Assembly: GCA_026119855.1 (NCBI GenBank)
Contig: JAOWBW010000424.1
Location: 806,001-870,000 of the forward strand
Origin: Campanula takesimana
Taxonomy: Eukaryota > Streptophyta > Magnoliopsida > Asterales > Campanulaceae
Direction: 5' to 3'
DNA length: 64,000 bases
The notes under the pieces are model-generated. The model was not told the DNA's origin. It saw nothing but the letters and a program-made list of their open reading frames with translations, and ran no database searches. The position numbers were made by a program, and so were the translations under genes. This document shows positions 10,698-22,632 of the stretch, in pieces (the first letter of the stretch is position 1; the number at the start of each line of letters is the position of its first letter).

Positions 10698-13619
10698 GAA
10701 GTCACTTTGCCTTCCGGATTAATTCTTGTTTTGAACAATTGTTATTATGTTCCGGATTTAAGTAGAAATATTATTTCAATTTCTTGTTTGGATAATGAAG
10801 GTTTTAAGTTTCTTATTGAGAATAAGAAATTTTCTATTTATTTAAATGATGTGCTTTATGGTATTCTAATTCATTTAATGGCCTTTATATCTTGGATGTC
10901 AAGAATGAAAATAATGACAATGTCTATCATGTAAATAAGAAATCTAAACCTAATGATGTAAATCATACTTATTTGTGGCATTGCCGTCTTGGTCATATTA
11001 ATGAGAAGCGTATCTCAAAACTCCATGGGGACGGACTTTTGAGTTCATGTGACCTCGAGTCATATGATACTTGCGAGTCGTGTCTTCTTGGAAAAATGAC
11101 TAAGACACCTTTTACCAAGTTGGGTGAAAGGGCAAGCGACTTATTGGGGTTGATACATTCCGATGTATGCGGACCATTAAGTAGCAATGCTAGGGGAGGA
11201 TTTCAATACTTCATAACCTTCACTGATGATTATAGTAGATTTGGGTATGTTTACCTAATGAAACATAAAAGTGAAGCATTTGAGATATTTAGAATATTTC
11301 AAAATGAAGTAGAAAACCAACTTGGCAAAAGTATTAAGGCACTTCGATCAGATCGTGGTGGAGAATACTTGAGTCAAGAATTTGATGATCATCTAAAGAA
11401 TTGTGGAATAGTTTCACAATTGACTCCACCCGGAACACCACAATGGAATGGTGTGTCCGAGAGGAGAAATCGGACTTTGTTAGACATGGTTCGATCAATG
11501 ATGAGTCAAGTTGATCTTCCAATATCCTTTTGGGGTTACGCTCTAGAAACCGCTGCTTTCACACTAAATCGTGTTCCAACTAAATCGGTTCAAAAGACTC
11601 CATATGAGATGTGGAGCGGAAAGAAAACTTGTTTATCTTTCATGAAGATTTGGGGTTGCGAAGCCTTTGTCAAAAGACTTGTCTCTGACAAACTAGCACA
11701 CAAATCTGACAAATGTATTTTCGTGGGATATCCAAAGGAAACTAGAGGATATTACTTTTACAACCGAGAGGACAACAAAGTGTTTGTTGCCCGAACTGGT
11801 GTCTTTCTAGAGAAAGAGTTTATCTCCAAAGAAATCAGTGGGAGTAAAATAAATCTTGAAGAATTTCGAGAACCAGAAAATAACATTGAACCAATAGTGG
11901 AACAAGAACAAGAACCACAAGGAGTTGTGGAACCTGTTCAAAATACACAAGCAACTCGCAGATCTAGTAGGTTATGATCCGAGCCTGAGAGATATGGATT
12001 TCTCGTAACGGATAGTAATGAGGTAAAAATCATTGAGAATGATGAACCGTCAACCTACCAAGAGGCGATGTCTTCTCCTGATTCGGACAAGTGGCTTGGA
12101 GCCATGGAATCCGAATTACAATCCATGCAAGACAATCAAGTTTGGAATTTGATTGATGCGCCCGAAGGTGTAAAAACCATAGGATGCAAATGGGTCTTCA
12201 AGAATAAGACTGACATGGATGGGAAGGTGCATACTTACAAAGCTAGGCTTGTAGCGAAAGGTTATAGGCAAGTTCATGGTATTGACTATGATGAGACCTT
12301 TTCACCCGTAGCAATGATCAAGTCTATAAGAATTTTGCTTGCCATTGCCGCATATCATGACTATGAAGTATGGCAAATGGACGTCAAAACCGGTTTCCTA
12401 AATAGAAAACTCCAAGAGGATGTGTATATGACACAACCAGAAGGTTTTGAACAAGATTCTAAAGTATGAAAATTGCAAAAATACATCTATGGATTGAAAC
12501 AAGCTTCTAGGAGTTGGAATCTCCGTTTTGATGAATCGGTCAAAGAGTTTGGTTTCATCAAGAACGAAGATGAGCCTTGTGTATACAAGAAGATTAGTGG
12601 GAGCATAGTGCTATTCCTTATTTTATACGTGGATGACATATTACTCATTGGAAACGATGTTCCTACACTTCAGTCCGTAAAGACTTGGTTAGGAAAATGC
12701 TTCGCAATGAAAGATATGGGTGAAGCCAAATATATACTTGGCATTAAGATCTATAGAGACAGATCAAGGAGGCTACTTGGTTTGAGCCAAAGTACATACA
12801 TTGACAAGGTCATTAGAAGATTCCGTATGGAAAAATTCTAAGAGAGGCACCTTGCCCGTGTTACATGGAGTTTCTCTAAGCAAGACTCAATGTCCTAAGA
12901 CAAACGATGAGCGTGAGAAAATGAATGATGTTCCATATGCTTCGGCAATTGGGTCCATCATGTATGCCATGATTTGTACTAGGCCGGATGTATCTTATGC
13001 TTTGAGCATGACAAGTAGATACCAATCCGACCCTGGCGAAAATCACTGGATAGCTGTAAAAGTGATTCTTAAGTACTTGAGAAGAACTAAAGACTCGTTT
13101 TTGGTCTATGGAGGAATGGAAGATGATCTCGTTGTAAATGTTTACACGGATGCAAGCTTCCAAACCGACAAAGATGATAGCCGATCGCAATCGGGTTTTG
13201 TGTTTATGTTAAATGGTGGAGCTGTAAGCTGGAAGAGTTCCAAGCAAAGTACAACCACTGATTCTACAACAGAAGATGAGTATATTGCTGCATCAGATGC
13301 TACAAAGGAAGCTGTTTGGATTAAGAAGTTCATCACTGAACTTGAAGTGGTTCCTAGTATTGCTAATCTAATAGACCTTTATTGCGATAATAATGGTGCT
13401 ATTGCTCAAGCAAAGGAACCAAGAGCACATCAGAAATCCAAACACATACTTAGGCGTTTTCATATCATTCGAGAGATCGTTGATAGGGGAGACGTAAATA
13501 TATGCAGAGTACCTACTGATGACAATGTTGCGGACCCGCTAACAAAGGGACTTCCACAAGCTAAACATGATTGTCATGTTAGGTCCATGGGTATTAGATA
13601 TATGGGAGATTGGGCCTAG
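10698..13619 (+). pseudogene. pol: Copia pol: rest of protease, integrase, RT, RNase H, with four further lesions
   Basis: In order: protease C-terminus (YVPDLSRNIISISCL), a frame change near 10865, and the pre-integrase HHCC segment (WHCRLGHIN...CESCLLGK). The integrase core follows, with D in HSDVCGP, D in RSDRGGEY and E in GVSERRNRTL. A TGA at 11975 interrupts the linker. RT follows (WVFKNKTD, MDVKTGFLN) with a TGA at 12467 before KLQKYIYGLKQ. The RT catalytic box YVDD is intact (LYVDDILLIGND). One extra A in a run near 12835 shifts the frame before SKRGTLPVLHG. RNase H (YTDASFQT, TTEDEYIAAS, YCDNNGAIA) is complete to the stop at 13617. All catalytic residues I can read are present, so the lesions are few and recent. 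Confidence 0.9.
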
Positions 13620-13621
13620 GG

Positions 13622-13633
13622 CAAGTGGGAGAT
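13622..13633 (+). other. Polypurine tract of the Angela-like element
   Basis: caagtgggagat lies directly before the 3' LTR, where plus-strand DNA synthesis is primed. Confidence 0.75.
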
Positions 13634-15125
13634 TGTTGGTAGTGGTGCCCTAGGCACGTTTAATAAACGTTGTATTTGTTATCATTTATTTCATATCAAT
13701 AAAGAGATGTTTTGATTATTATTGTTGTTCATGTTTACTTATAATAATCTCCGTCCCTAGTACTTGTTAAGCACTAGTATAAAGGCTAAATGATCATGGG
13801 ATGATCATGTTAGATTTATGGGTACTTGTTTGGAACAAGGTACTGGACATGACCCGCTGTATGAGATATATGTCATGGTCTATGTCGAACATATATCTCA
13901 TATTAGTTATGTCATTCAAATCCTTAGACATGAAGTTATTATAGTCTTCCACTTGATAAACATTATGTTTGATATATTCAAACGCTACCTTTAACCGGGA
14001 AGTTATAAAGGGTATGATTGGCATAATCGGATTCACGTAGGGAAGAATAATAAGCTAAATGGATTTGTCCCTCTTCGGAGAGATGTCAAGCTTGGGCCTC
14101 TCGTAGGAATGATGTTGATGAAATGTTCGGCCGGACTCAAATGAATTGATTGGATCAATGTCATTTGGATTATCAACATATTCGGAATCGAGAAAGTATT
14201 GAACAAAGACAAGTTGACTTGTTGACCATGACTTGTGTTCAATGACATCGTGGACAAAGGGATTATGACATGTTCTAAAGGAATGCGAACTTGTATCTAG
14301 TTATACTATTTGGGTAGGTATGACGGTTTGCTAGAACCTAATCATATCTTATGGTTTCATGTTTGATCCCATTGCCAACTTAGTATAATCCTAGAGGGTC
14401 ACACACAATAGAACGAATCTTTAAAAGGACTATATCGGAATTTTGGAAATTCTGGAAATCTGGGGAAGTGGGCGACCGCATAGTATAGACTGGGCGGCCA
14501 CACACTTAGCTCAGTTTTGTACCAGTTTGTTTCAGATAGTTGTGCGACCGCACAGTGTCTTTTGGGCGGCCGCACAGTGATGTCGGGGGGCAGATTCCTA
14601 ATTTGATTAGGAAACGAATTTTGGACGGATTTTGACACAAGTTTCCTATTTGGAATAGGTCCTACTTGTGTATAAAAGGCCAAATTCGGCCAGCACTCTT
14701 AACCATTGATTTTGTGAGTCTCCAAAGAGTTTGAGAGTGGTTATTTTGTTCCAAGACATCTTTTGTTTGAGGAACAAAATAATACACAATTAAAGTTCCA
14801 TATAGTCATTATCAATTGTGAAAGTGTTTTTCATAATTGTTGGTTTAGAAACCAAGATCAAGAAGCTCCTTGATATTCGTTTGTGGTGTGGATACCGCTA
14901 GAGGGTGAAGCTCATCATCATCAAAGTTCGCGTTCGTACTTTCTTCGTGATCAAGCTTCAAATCTCCACCTAGATCAAAGCTAGAAATCAAAGTCATCAA
15001 GGGTTAGTTTTTCCTCTATTCATGTTGTTGTATTTGACTTAATCATATGAATGGATCTATGGGCTTTGGGTTTCATAAATTTTAAATGCTAAATTCCGCT
15101 GCGCATGTTACATCGAAACCCAACA
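13634..15125 (+). repeat. Angela-like 3' LTR
   Basis: 1492 bp, co-linear with the 5' LTR, with about 25 substitutions and no net length change. It carries the same four-word motif array (14470-14578), partly mutated at CpG/CpNpG sites, for example gaccgcatag and gcggccacac. Confidence 0.92.
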
Positions 15126-15130
15126 CTTAT

Positions 15131-17013
15131 ATATGACGTGAATATCCAAAGAATTGGATTGAGAACTTGAATATAAGATGATTAACTCTTGTACATGTAT
15201 TGAACATCCATAGAAGTGGATTGAGAACTTGAATATAAGATGACTAAATCTTGTACTTGACTTGAAACCAATACGTGCGTATGGTAATGAACTTGAAAAT
15301 GCTATGAACAAGCACTAATGTGTTAGAAAGATTCTTGATGTGTATGTGTAAACATTGCATATAACTACTTGATAGAATGTGGCTTCTTGACTACTTGATA
15401 TATGGTATGAATATCTAAAGAATAGGAATGTGGAACTAGATAGAGAATGATTAACTCTACTACATACTTGAATCTAATATGTGTGTATTGAAAGTGCTAT
15501 GAACAAGCACTAATGTGCTAGTAATTGGCTTTAATCGTGCATATACTCAATGAAGTATATAAAGTATAAAGAAAATATCCTGTTCCTGAGATGGGTTCCT
15601 AAAGAAATAGGGACTAGTGTAATATGAAGATAATTCATAAAATTATGATTATTACGATTTAATTCAACGAGAATGATTCTAAAACACAATATGTGTTGGA
15701 AAATTTATTCGATGATTAGCGATAAATATACGCGAGATATGATTGTGACTAGGTACAATACGACCTATTCGACTACGTGCTTAGAGTCTAAGATGTTGGG
15801 CTCTACTTGGAAGTAAGTGTATCATGATAGACACATTAGTGTCTTAAAGGTTATATGAATATGTACGTGCAAATATTTCATATGACAAAGTGATATAGTA
15901 TGACTTACCCTACTACTTGGTTGGGGTCTGTTATTAATAGACTCTAATTTGGATTGATTGTGTTACGTGGACACATTATGTGCCATTGTTATACTGATTT
16001 GTATTCACAATTATTGCGTACATGTACTTGTATTTGGTGAGCACATGATTACATGGTTTATGAAGAGCTAGTCTACTACTTTTGGACTTAGTTCTACTCT
16101 CGTAGTTCAAGTAAATACTACTTGTGCATTCTTGTGTGAGTCCAGCTGGTCCTTTCTTGTTTGGAGATATATAGGTTCACGCTTATCGAGAGTGCTGGTG
16201 CTAAGTGATAATCGGAGATCTATGTATCTGCGCTTGACCCCTTACTACCGATCATAGTAAGGGCATATAGCCTCCTTTGTTAGAGCAATACGCCTGATAA
16301 AGTGACTGCTATACCTCTTGTCTTGAATCTTGTTCTCGAGTGTGACACTGGTTACCAGGTCCTACTATGTACTGCACAGCAGCAACTTGATTGATCGTGA
16401 TTTGTCAACTGCAATACAAGCAACGACAACAATGGTTTACTTGGGAGAAATAAGGTTGGAATATCCTTTGTAACGTGATAGTTTAGCCTTATGTGCTACT
16501 TGATGAGTTGGCTTAGCCTCTCATACTACTTGTTACTTGATGATATCTTGAGCATGATTACTTGATAATCTTCTTGATGTGCATGATAACATGCCATGTA
16601 GTTGCATCTAGTAACTTACTGAGATTTATCTCACCCCGTTTCTTGTTTATTTGTTCCCCCCCCCCAGGAAAGCAAGTGGTAATACGTTGTGAGGCTCGAC
16701 TTAGCAGGGGCCTACTTGGTAGGTTGTTCTTGTTGGGGATTTTTATCCTTTGCAGTTTTTGGTGAGGACGATTTTGTATCAGTTGTTTAGACTCAGTATC
16801 TTGGGTAGACTCATATAGTACTTGTATATAACCACATTTGGTTTAAATTTCTTGGTATAGAACTTATGGTGAGCTATTTTAGCTTGTTTCTCTTGAGTAT
16901 TTATGATGCCAGTTGATTTATTCAGGTGTCATTCCCGTTTTTCCGCTTCTTGTTAGTTACGCGCACCAGGTTCGAGGTTCCATTATAGAACCCCGGGACT
17001 TGGGGGCATGTCA
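15131..17013 (+). repeat. Gypsy LTR, second segment
   Basis: This continues the LTR after the Angela insertion (15126-15130 is the duplicated cttat). It has repeated blocks around gaacttgaatataagatg. It runs to a C-tract (16659-16667) and ends ...gggggcatgtca. Only short open frames, none recognisable. Confidence 0.65.
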
Positions 17014-18286
17014 GTTGGTATCAGATCTATGGTTAGCTCTAAGCCTTTATAGGGTCTACGGCATTCATGGGTTGGCTTATGGGTGTGCTACCGACGTCGA
17101 GTGTTTCTTTGCTTGTTGTTATACCAGGCATAGGACTGGTGTTGGTAGTGTTGATCCAATTGGGATTAGATAGTTTGAGAACCGAGAGCGCGAGTCTTTA
17201 AAGACTTAGGCATATCTATCTCATACAGTAGACATTGTTTCGTGCTATATATGCATGTTTGTCCTCATTTCTTGATTTATGTGAAGGTGTATTCTCTAAT
17301 AAGAGACTACATGATTGTTATTGTTATTTATAAGAACTTGATAGAAGTGTGGGTGATAACACCCTATACGTTATAAGTTGACTTAGTCATGTTACGTATA
17401 TGGGACATTGATGGGATACATGATATGGCTTGGATTTCTATGTGTTATGCCTTTCTTGTTTGCCACAATAGATGGTGAATATTTCTATGCTAGTATGCTT
17501 GACTATTTATATGAGCATGATAGATCTATATATGACATTCATGTTCTGCATGGAAAGCTCAAAATGATTATCAAGGTTGTGCTGAATATTGAGCATATGT
17601 GATTGATGGAAGAATGTCTACACTAAAATTGAAGGATGTATCCATTCTTTGTGAGATCTTAGATATAATTTCTACTGAGTAGTACATGATACATGATGAG
17701 AACCTTGAGTTATCTTGAGTTTCTACGGTACAAATATAGTGCTGATATCTAAATCAATGTTCATGACATTGATTGACTTAAAAGCATTGAAAGTTCAACT
17801 TGAAGAAATTTCTTGATAGAGGATTCACCCAGCTTAGTATATCTACGTGGGGTGCATTTATTGATTGGCATGAAAAGATATGATACTTTACGATTGCCTA
17901 TCGAATGCAAAGAGTTCAACCAAGTGACTATAATGAACCAATGCTTGTTATCGTGTATGGATGAATTATTTGATCCCTGAAGTTAATCAGTGGTCTATTC
18001 AGTGTTTGATTGATAAGTGGCTACCATTACTTGGAAAGTCAACTATGAGGATATACTGAAGACATCTTCTCATCTCAGGTATGCTCATTATGAATTCGTG
18101 ATTACGCTATTTCGATTGATATATGATCTAGCAGTATTGATGGATTTGATGAATAATATCTTCAAACCATAATTTGATTTCTTTGCGATGAATTGATTAA
18201 TGACCTATTGGTATACACCAAGCCGCAGACTGAGAATTGATTGTATTGAAATTTCCCCGAGAGGAAAAATTGTTTCCAAAAGCTAG
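17014..18286 (+). other. Gypsy PBS and internal leader
   Basis: The PBS ttggtatcagatc begins at 17015, next to the LTR end. The following 1.27 kb has no gag or other domain that I recognise. It stops at 18286 where the Athila-like LTR begins; gctag at 18282-18286 is the candidate left target duplication of that insertion. Confidence 0.6.
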
Positions 18287-20341
18287 TGATGGATAAAATT
18301 CCAAGTAATAAATACCTAGCAAGCGCACTAGTTACCGTAGTAGTAACGCGCGAAAGCGAGGGTCGATCCCACCGAGACTTGTTGGACAAACAAGTGAATT
18401 TAATTAGTACAAAATAGTAACCAAGGAGGGTTTGTAATTTGATTTTTAATTAACCTACTTTAACTACTAAACAGTAAAAATAAACTAAGATTGAAAATCA
18501 CAACGCAAGCAAGGATTGAATTCAAGATAACAAAGATTCACGGATTGGGGTTCACAACTATTTCCACTCTATGCTATTTTTAAATAAAGATTATCAAACT
18601 TGTTCAAGAAATCGTTCACTTAGTTAAGAATTGGGACGGTCTGGTCCCCGGATTGCAACCCTATTATTACCTTTATGTGATGAATTCCGCTAAGTCAACA
18701 ACATACACAAATAATTTATTAAGTTCTTAGGAACAATTGATTTTAGATCCTTTTGATTTCCGCTAGGTTCTCAATTAAATCTATTCAATGAAATCTAAGT
18801 CAATGTAAAAACTATCCACGCTAGTGAAATAATTTAAACCCTAATGATTTAAAGATCAACAATATCTATCTATAAAGTTGAAATCTCTAAATGAATGAAG
18901 ATCAATTTCAAAGAACAAGAACAAGAAAGATATTTAATTAAACCCAATTTAGCATAAAGTTTCAATAGTGCTACACCCAATCCATGACCAAGGAAATTAG
19001 TTACTCATAGACATAGCAAGAATCACAAGAATAAGATTAAAAACCATAAACCTGGATAAACGCTTGATGATGAATAAATCCCCAAAATCTTGTTTACACC
19101 TTGAAACTTGAATAAAACCTAAAACAAAGCATAAAGAAAAATAGTACTGCAGTCTACTATTTATACAGAGAGAAAACTAGGGCCAAAAATAGGGAAAATT
19201 GGGTTAAAATCCGTCTGGCAAAGGAAACCCGAAAATCTGTACGGAACGATCAAGCGGGCGCCTACTCATACCCAGGCGGGCGCTCATTTGCCCAGTAACT
19301 TTGGTCATTCAAAACTCATAACGAGCGGGCGCCTGGTTCTGGTCGGGCGGGCGCCTGGTAGGCTTTTCTGACTTTCTTTATCTTTTCTTCTTTTCTTCAC
19401 CTCCTTGACTAGGTTGACCAATGTTGACCTTTGACTTTGACTTTGACTCGATCAATTCTTGGTCTTCAATCCTTTAAATATCTAAGACTTTGTAATACAT
19501 CACATTACACTAAAAAATGTCTCAAAACACATATAATCTCACAAAGTTCCTCAAAGATAATTAGACCAAAATTACATTGAACTATTCTAAATTACATCAA
19601 AAAGTCAATAAAATGAGAAGCAAAATGTAGAGATAACATATGATAAATTCGATCCATCAAATTCCCCCACGCTTAGACCATTACTCGTCCCAGAGTAATA
19701 TTCCTAACCCCACATCTAAACTCCGGTCTATTAGCGTAGCATGGAGGAAAATGACCCCTATCTCCTCTACAACTCCCATCAAACAAAGCCAAAACAAAAT
19801 AAAGAAAATCAACCGGAGTGCAAAGGACTCCGCTCCTTATAACTCCCCATAAACAAATAATTCATAACAAATGGCCCTAATTAATAGCACCCCAATAATA
19901 AGAAAGTAATACGCATATCCAACTAGGGCCCACTCAAAAAGCTAGGGGGATCTAAAACGTCCTAGGTTTCCCCCACGCTTATCTTACACTACAACATCCC
20001 TCAAATAGAAATCAAAGCCATAATAAATAGCAATGACTTACCTCATGATAAGCTCCAACGCCCCCTTATGACTCCAACAAGAAATATGAGGATTTTCTAT
20101 CCTATTCGCCTCTAACCAAACCTCCTACACCAAAAAGGAATCCTACCCAATTCTCCGAACCTCCCTTAGGACGCCACACCAAGCAAAAACAATAACTCAC
20201 TCAATTTCTCTCCTTTTGCCTAGGCGCCCTTTCGGGTTTTCACCTAGCCTCTCTTTTCTTTTTTTTTTCTTTTTTTTTTTTTTTTTTTTATTATTATTAA
20301 CTAAAAACTATACAGCAAAGCAAGTGATAATATGTGCATCA
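18287..20341 (-). repeat. Athila-like 3' LTR (boundaries approximate)
   Basis: The boundaries are set by TGATG at 18287 and CATCA at 20337-20341; the polypurine tract lies about 20 bases outside, so the right boundary is uncertain. A minus-strand TATA (ctatttata on the plus strand, 19157-19165) marks a promoter. Four GCGGGCGCC-type words stand at 19252-19356. A GNRA hairpin (20218-20250) and a long poly-T stretch (20260-20290) lie near its upstream end. Confidence 0.6.
20218..20250 (-). other. Hairpin motif with GAAA loop, shared with the Ogre-like element
   Basis: On the minus strand (the element's sense strand) an outer CTAGG/CCTAG pairing encloses CCC-GAAA-GGG, a GNRA tetraloop. Closely related copies lie at 28251-28287 and 28324-28360 in a different Gypsy lineage. 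In both elements a poly-A stretch (sense strand) lies just upstream. Confidence 0.55.
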
Positions 20342-20361
20342 ATCAACAACCAACCAATATT

Positions 20362-20380
20362 CCCACCCCCCAAACTAAAT
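20362..20380 (-). other. Polypurine tract of the Athila-like element
   Basis: The minus strand reads tttggggggtgggaat just after the end of the env-like ORF and before the LTR. Preceding ggggcaatgctc wording is familiar from other plant Athila-like 3' regions. Its distance of about 20 bases from the chosen LTR start is larger than usual. Confidence 0.5.
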
Positions 20381-20451
20381 ATGAGCATTGCCCCCAATGC
20401 TCGTCACAACTAAGCATAAAAAACATAGGGAGTGGAAATACCTCGAGCTCC

Positions 20452-21705
20452 TCACTGCGGTGGCGGTCCAAAAATATCATCCCAAGCATTCCATCCATGC
20501 TGAGGCGGTGGCGGAGGTGGTACATACTCAGGTGGTGGAGGGTAAGTCAACGGTGGGTACCGCTCACCAGGAAAATGATGCGCCATCATTCTTTGTCGGA
20601 AATACTGATCCTCCCGAATGTTGGCGTACATTGCCTCCTCCATCCTCTGTATCCTCTAATCATTCTCTTCTTCTCTCCGCTCTCTTTGATAGTTCGTCAT
20701 AAATTGTTGTTGCTGAAAAGCTCTGAACATATCATCTAATCCCTGAATCTGTCCCGACAAATAATAATTCATCTCTCTCTGAGTCATCTCTGCCGGGATA
20801 TCATCCTCTTCCTCCTCATCACCAATGGCCTGACCGCCAGCAGCCTGAGCTGGAGCTGAGACCCGAGCTCTCTGGACTCACCCACTTTCTATGGTTGCTT
20901 TAGTCACGGTGGTGCCTGGAGCTAAAAGTCTGGGGAACCTCTCCATAGGGACCCCTGCCCTCTGTGCCATCGTAGGGATCATAATGGGGAACAGATAATT
21001 CTGGTTCTCCAAATACCTAGCTCGTACCCCCATCTCACTACGCATGATGCCCCCGATGTTTATCGGCATCCTCCTTATCATGGCATAGAGCAAAGGGGCC
21101 CTGTACCAGTGAACCTCCTGATAGTGAGCAGAAGGCATGATCCTCTTGCAAATAAAGCGATACAATGCCTTTAGGTCCAGCCTCAACTCACTAATATGAA
21201 ACAAGTATCCACTCCGGATGTTCCCTCTATCAATATTCACTCCAAACTCTTCTGCAAATAGAGCTAATGTCTCATCCATCCGGTCCGTGTTCTGGAGATT
21301 CCTTTTCAACTCCCAATACACACAGTTCCCTTCCGCCACAGCATCTGACAACCCATAGAAATTATTTATAGCCATTGCAGTCACATCAACATTAAATCCC
21401 CTAACCCAAACATTGGGGGCCTCAGTCGTTGCATGAAAATTAGCATAGAATTCTTGCACAAGCAATTTCGACCCCATTTGGGGCGGCACGGCCAACAATC
21501 TTCTCAAGTTGTAATGTTCGATGATAGCATCTAACCCACAATTTGTCAAGTTATATCCTCTCTCCACCGTTACCCCATTATTTTGCTTATTATCGAAGTA
21601 ATTTTGTGAGTCCCGGGATACAAAACGGGTGTTATCGAAATCCGGCTCAATTTGGGGTCGGGGAACACCACGATCACGTCCTCGACCTCTTGGTCTAGGT
21701 GGCAT
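20452..21705 (-). pseudogene. Env-like ORF with putative plant transposon protein domain, two in-frame stops
   Basis: One frame runs for 418 codons. An Arg/Gly-rich start (PPRPRGRGRDRG) is followed by a globular region of about 230 residues (LLVQEFYANF, VRGFNVDV, NNFYGLSD). I recognise this as the plant transposon protein domain found in the third ORF of Athila-type elements (Pfam Transposase_32 as I recall it). A TGA at 20878 interrupts it after ATIESG. The same frame continues through an acidic, glutamine-rich stretch to a TAG near 20652, then a proline-rich tail (YPPPPEYVPPPPPP). The role is unknown; an envelope function was proposed for this ORF position but is not demonstrated. Confidence 0.7.
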
Positions 21706-22632
21706 GATAACAACCTCAATAACCCCTAAGAAATTTTAAATCAGTAAATTGCTCTTACCCGGACTCGCCGGAAAATCTCGCTGGAGGTCGCCGGAAAATT
21801 CTTGCCGGAGACGGAGAAGATGATATCCGGACTTCCCAAGCTCTCACAAACACTTTTCCCTTCTTTGATGCCTTCCAATTCCGAACCGAACCCCTTCAAT
21901 TAGCCCCGATTCTTCTTTCCAAGTTTGAACCCAAAATCTTCAAATCACCGGATTAATGGAGGATTTGGCTTGAAATTGTTAGGAGGTGAGGAGAGGGAGA
22001 TGGTTTGGGTGTTTGTGGGTTGGTGTGGGTGAGTGTGGATGAGAGATTTGTAGGGAGAGAGGGAAGGAGGCGGGTGAGGGAGGGTTTAGAGAGGGAGAGA
22101 AATTGGGGAAGATGGGTAGATTTAGGTTATTGATCCCCAAAACCCGTTTTTTTACCCCACTTGGATTTCTCAAACCGGCAACCAGGCGGGCGCTCACCAA
22201 GGACCAAGCACCCGCTTATTTGGGCAGGAACTTCATATTTTGCGCTTTCTTGATCAGGCGCGCGCCCCATGTACTCCAAGCGGGCGCTCGATATGTGTTT
22301 CCAGCAATATTTTTTTTTTGTTTTTTTTGATTTTTTTTTTTTACTGCTGGTTTAATAGCTCCACCACTGGTTGAATTGATTTCCTGCACATCACCACAAA
22401 CAAACGTCACAAGCGTAATATCCATCATGAAAAATAAAAATGACTAAAAAAATGAAAATCTTTTTGGAGGGTGACACTATTTACACTCCCCTATAAACCC
22501 ACAAACTCGGAGAGATCCATGAAGGATGACACACAAAGCAATAAAAGACAATAATTAAAACATACCTCATTGGGTTGCCTCCCAATTAGCGCATTTGTTT
22601 AACGTCGTTAGCCCGACGGTGGCCCCCTTTTT
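21706..22632 (-). other. Noncoding spacer of the Athila-like element where pol would be expected
   Basis: No RT or integrase wording in any frame. It holds the gggaggcaaccca word (complement at 22570-22585), a common mark of Athila-like 3' regions. Four GCGGGCGCT-like words at 22184-22290 match the LTR array. The GA-rich stretch 21975-22110 gives only low-complexity open frames. Confidence 0.6.

Larger units (their letters stand above)
6574..15125 (+). mobile_element. Complete Angela/BARE-1-like Copia retrotransposon, coding region broken
   Basis: Two 1492-bp LTRs (6574-8065 and 13634-15125) run from TGTTGG to CCAACA and are flanked by a perfect 5-bp duplication, cttat, at 6569-6573 and 15126-15130. 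Order: LTR, initiator-Met PBS, a 1.6-kb leader, gag, protease, integrase, RT, RNase H, polypurine tract, LTR. RT and RNase H wording (YVDDILLIGND, SRSQSGFVF, MGIRYMGDW) and the long leader fit the Angela/BARE-1 lineage. I hand-counted about 25 differences between the LTRs (about 1.7%), so the insertion is fairly recent. Five lesions break the coding region: stops at 10695, 11975 and 12467, and frame changes near 10865 and 12835. It sits in the Gypsy LTR. Confidence 0.93.
5076..18286 (+). mobile_element. Gypsy-type LTR retrotransposon, left part (LTR, PBS, leader), interrupted
   Basis: The sequence starts tgtaacgcccgtcc, a common start of plant Ty3/Gypsy LTRs, inside the Copia relic LTR. The LTR is split by the complete Angela element, resumes at 15126 and ends in ...gcatgtca at 17013. 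A primer-binding site follows (ttggtatcagatc). Without the insertion the LTR is about 3.38 kb, which is long and fits Tekay/Del-type elements. The internal part to 18286 has no recognisable gag. It is then cut by the Athila-like LTR. The rest of the element is not in the window. Confidence 0.7.

Noticed and set aside
20332..20739. Overlapping plus-strand frames at the 3' end of the Athila-like element
   Set aside because: They are shadows of the proline-rich tail of the env-like ORF on the minus strand.
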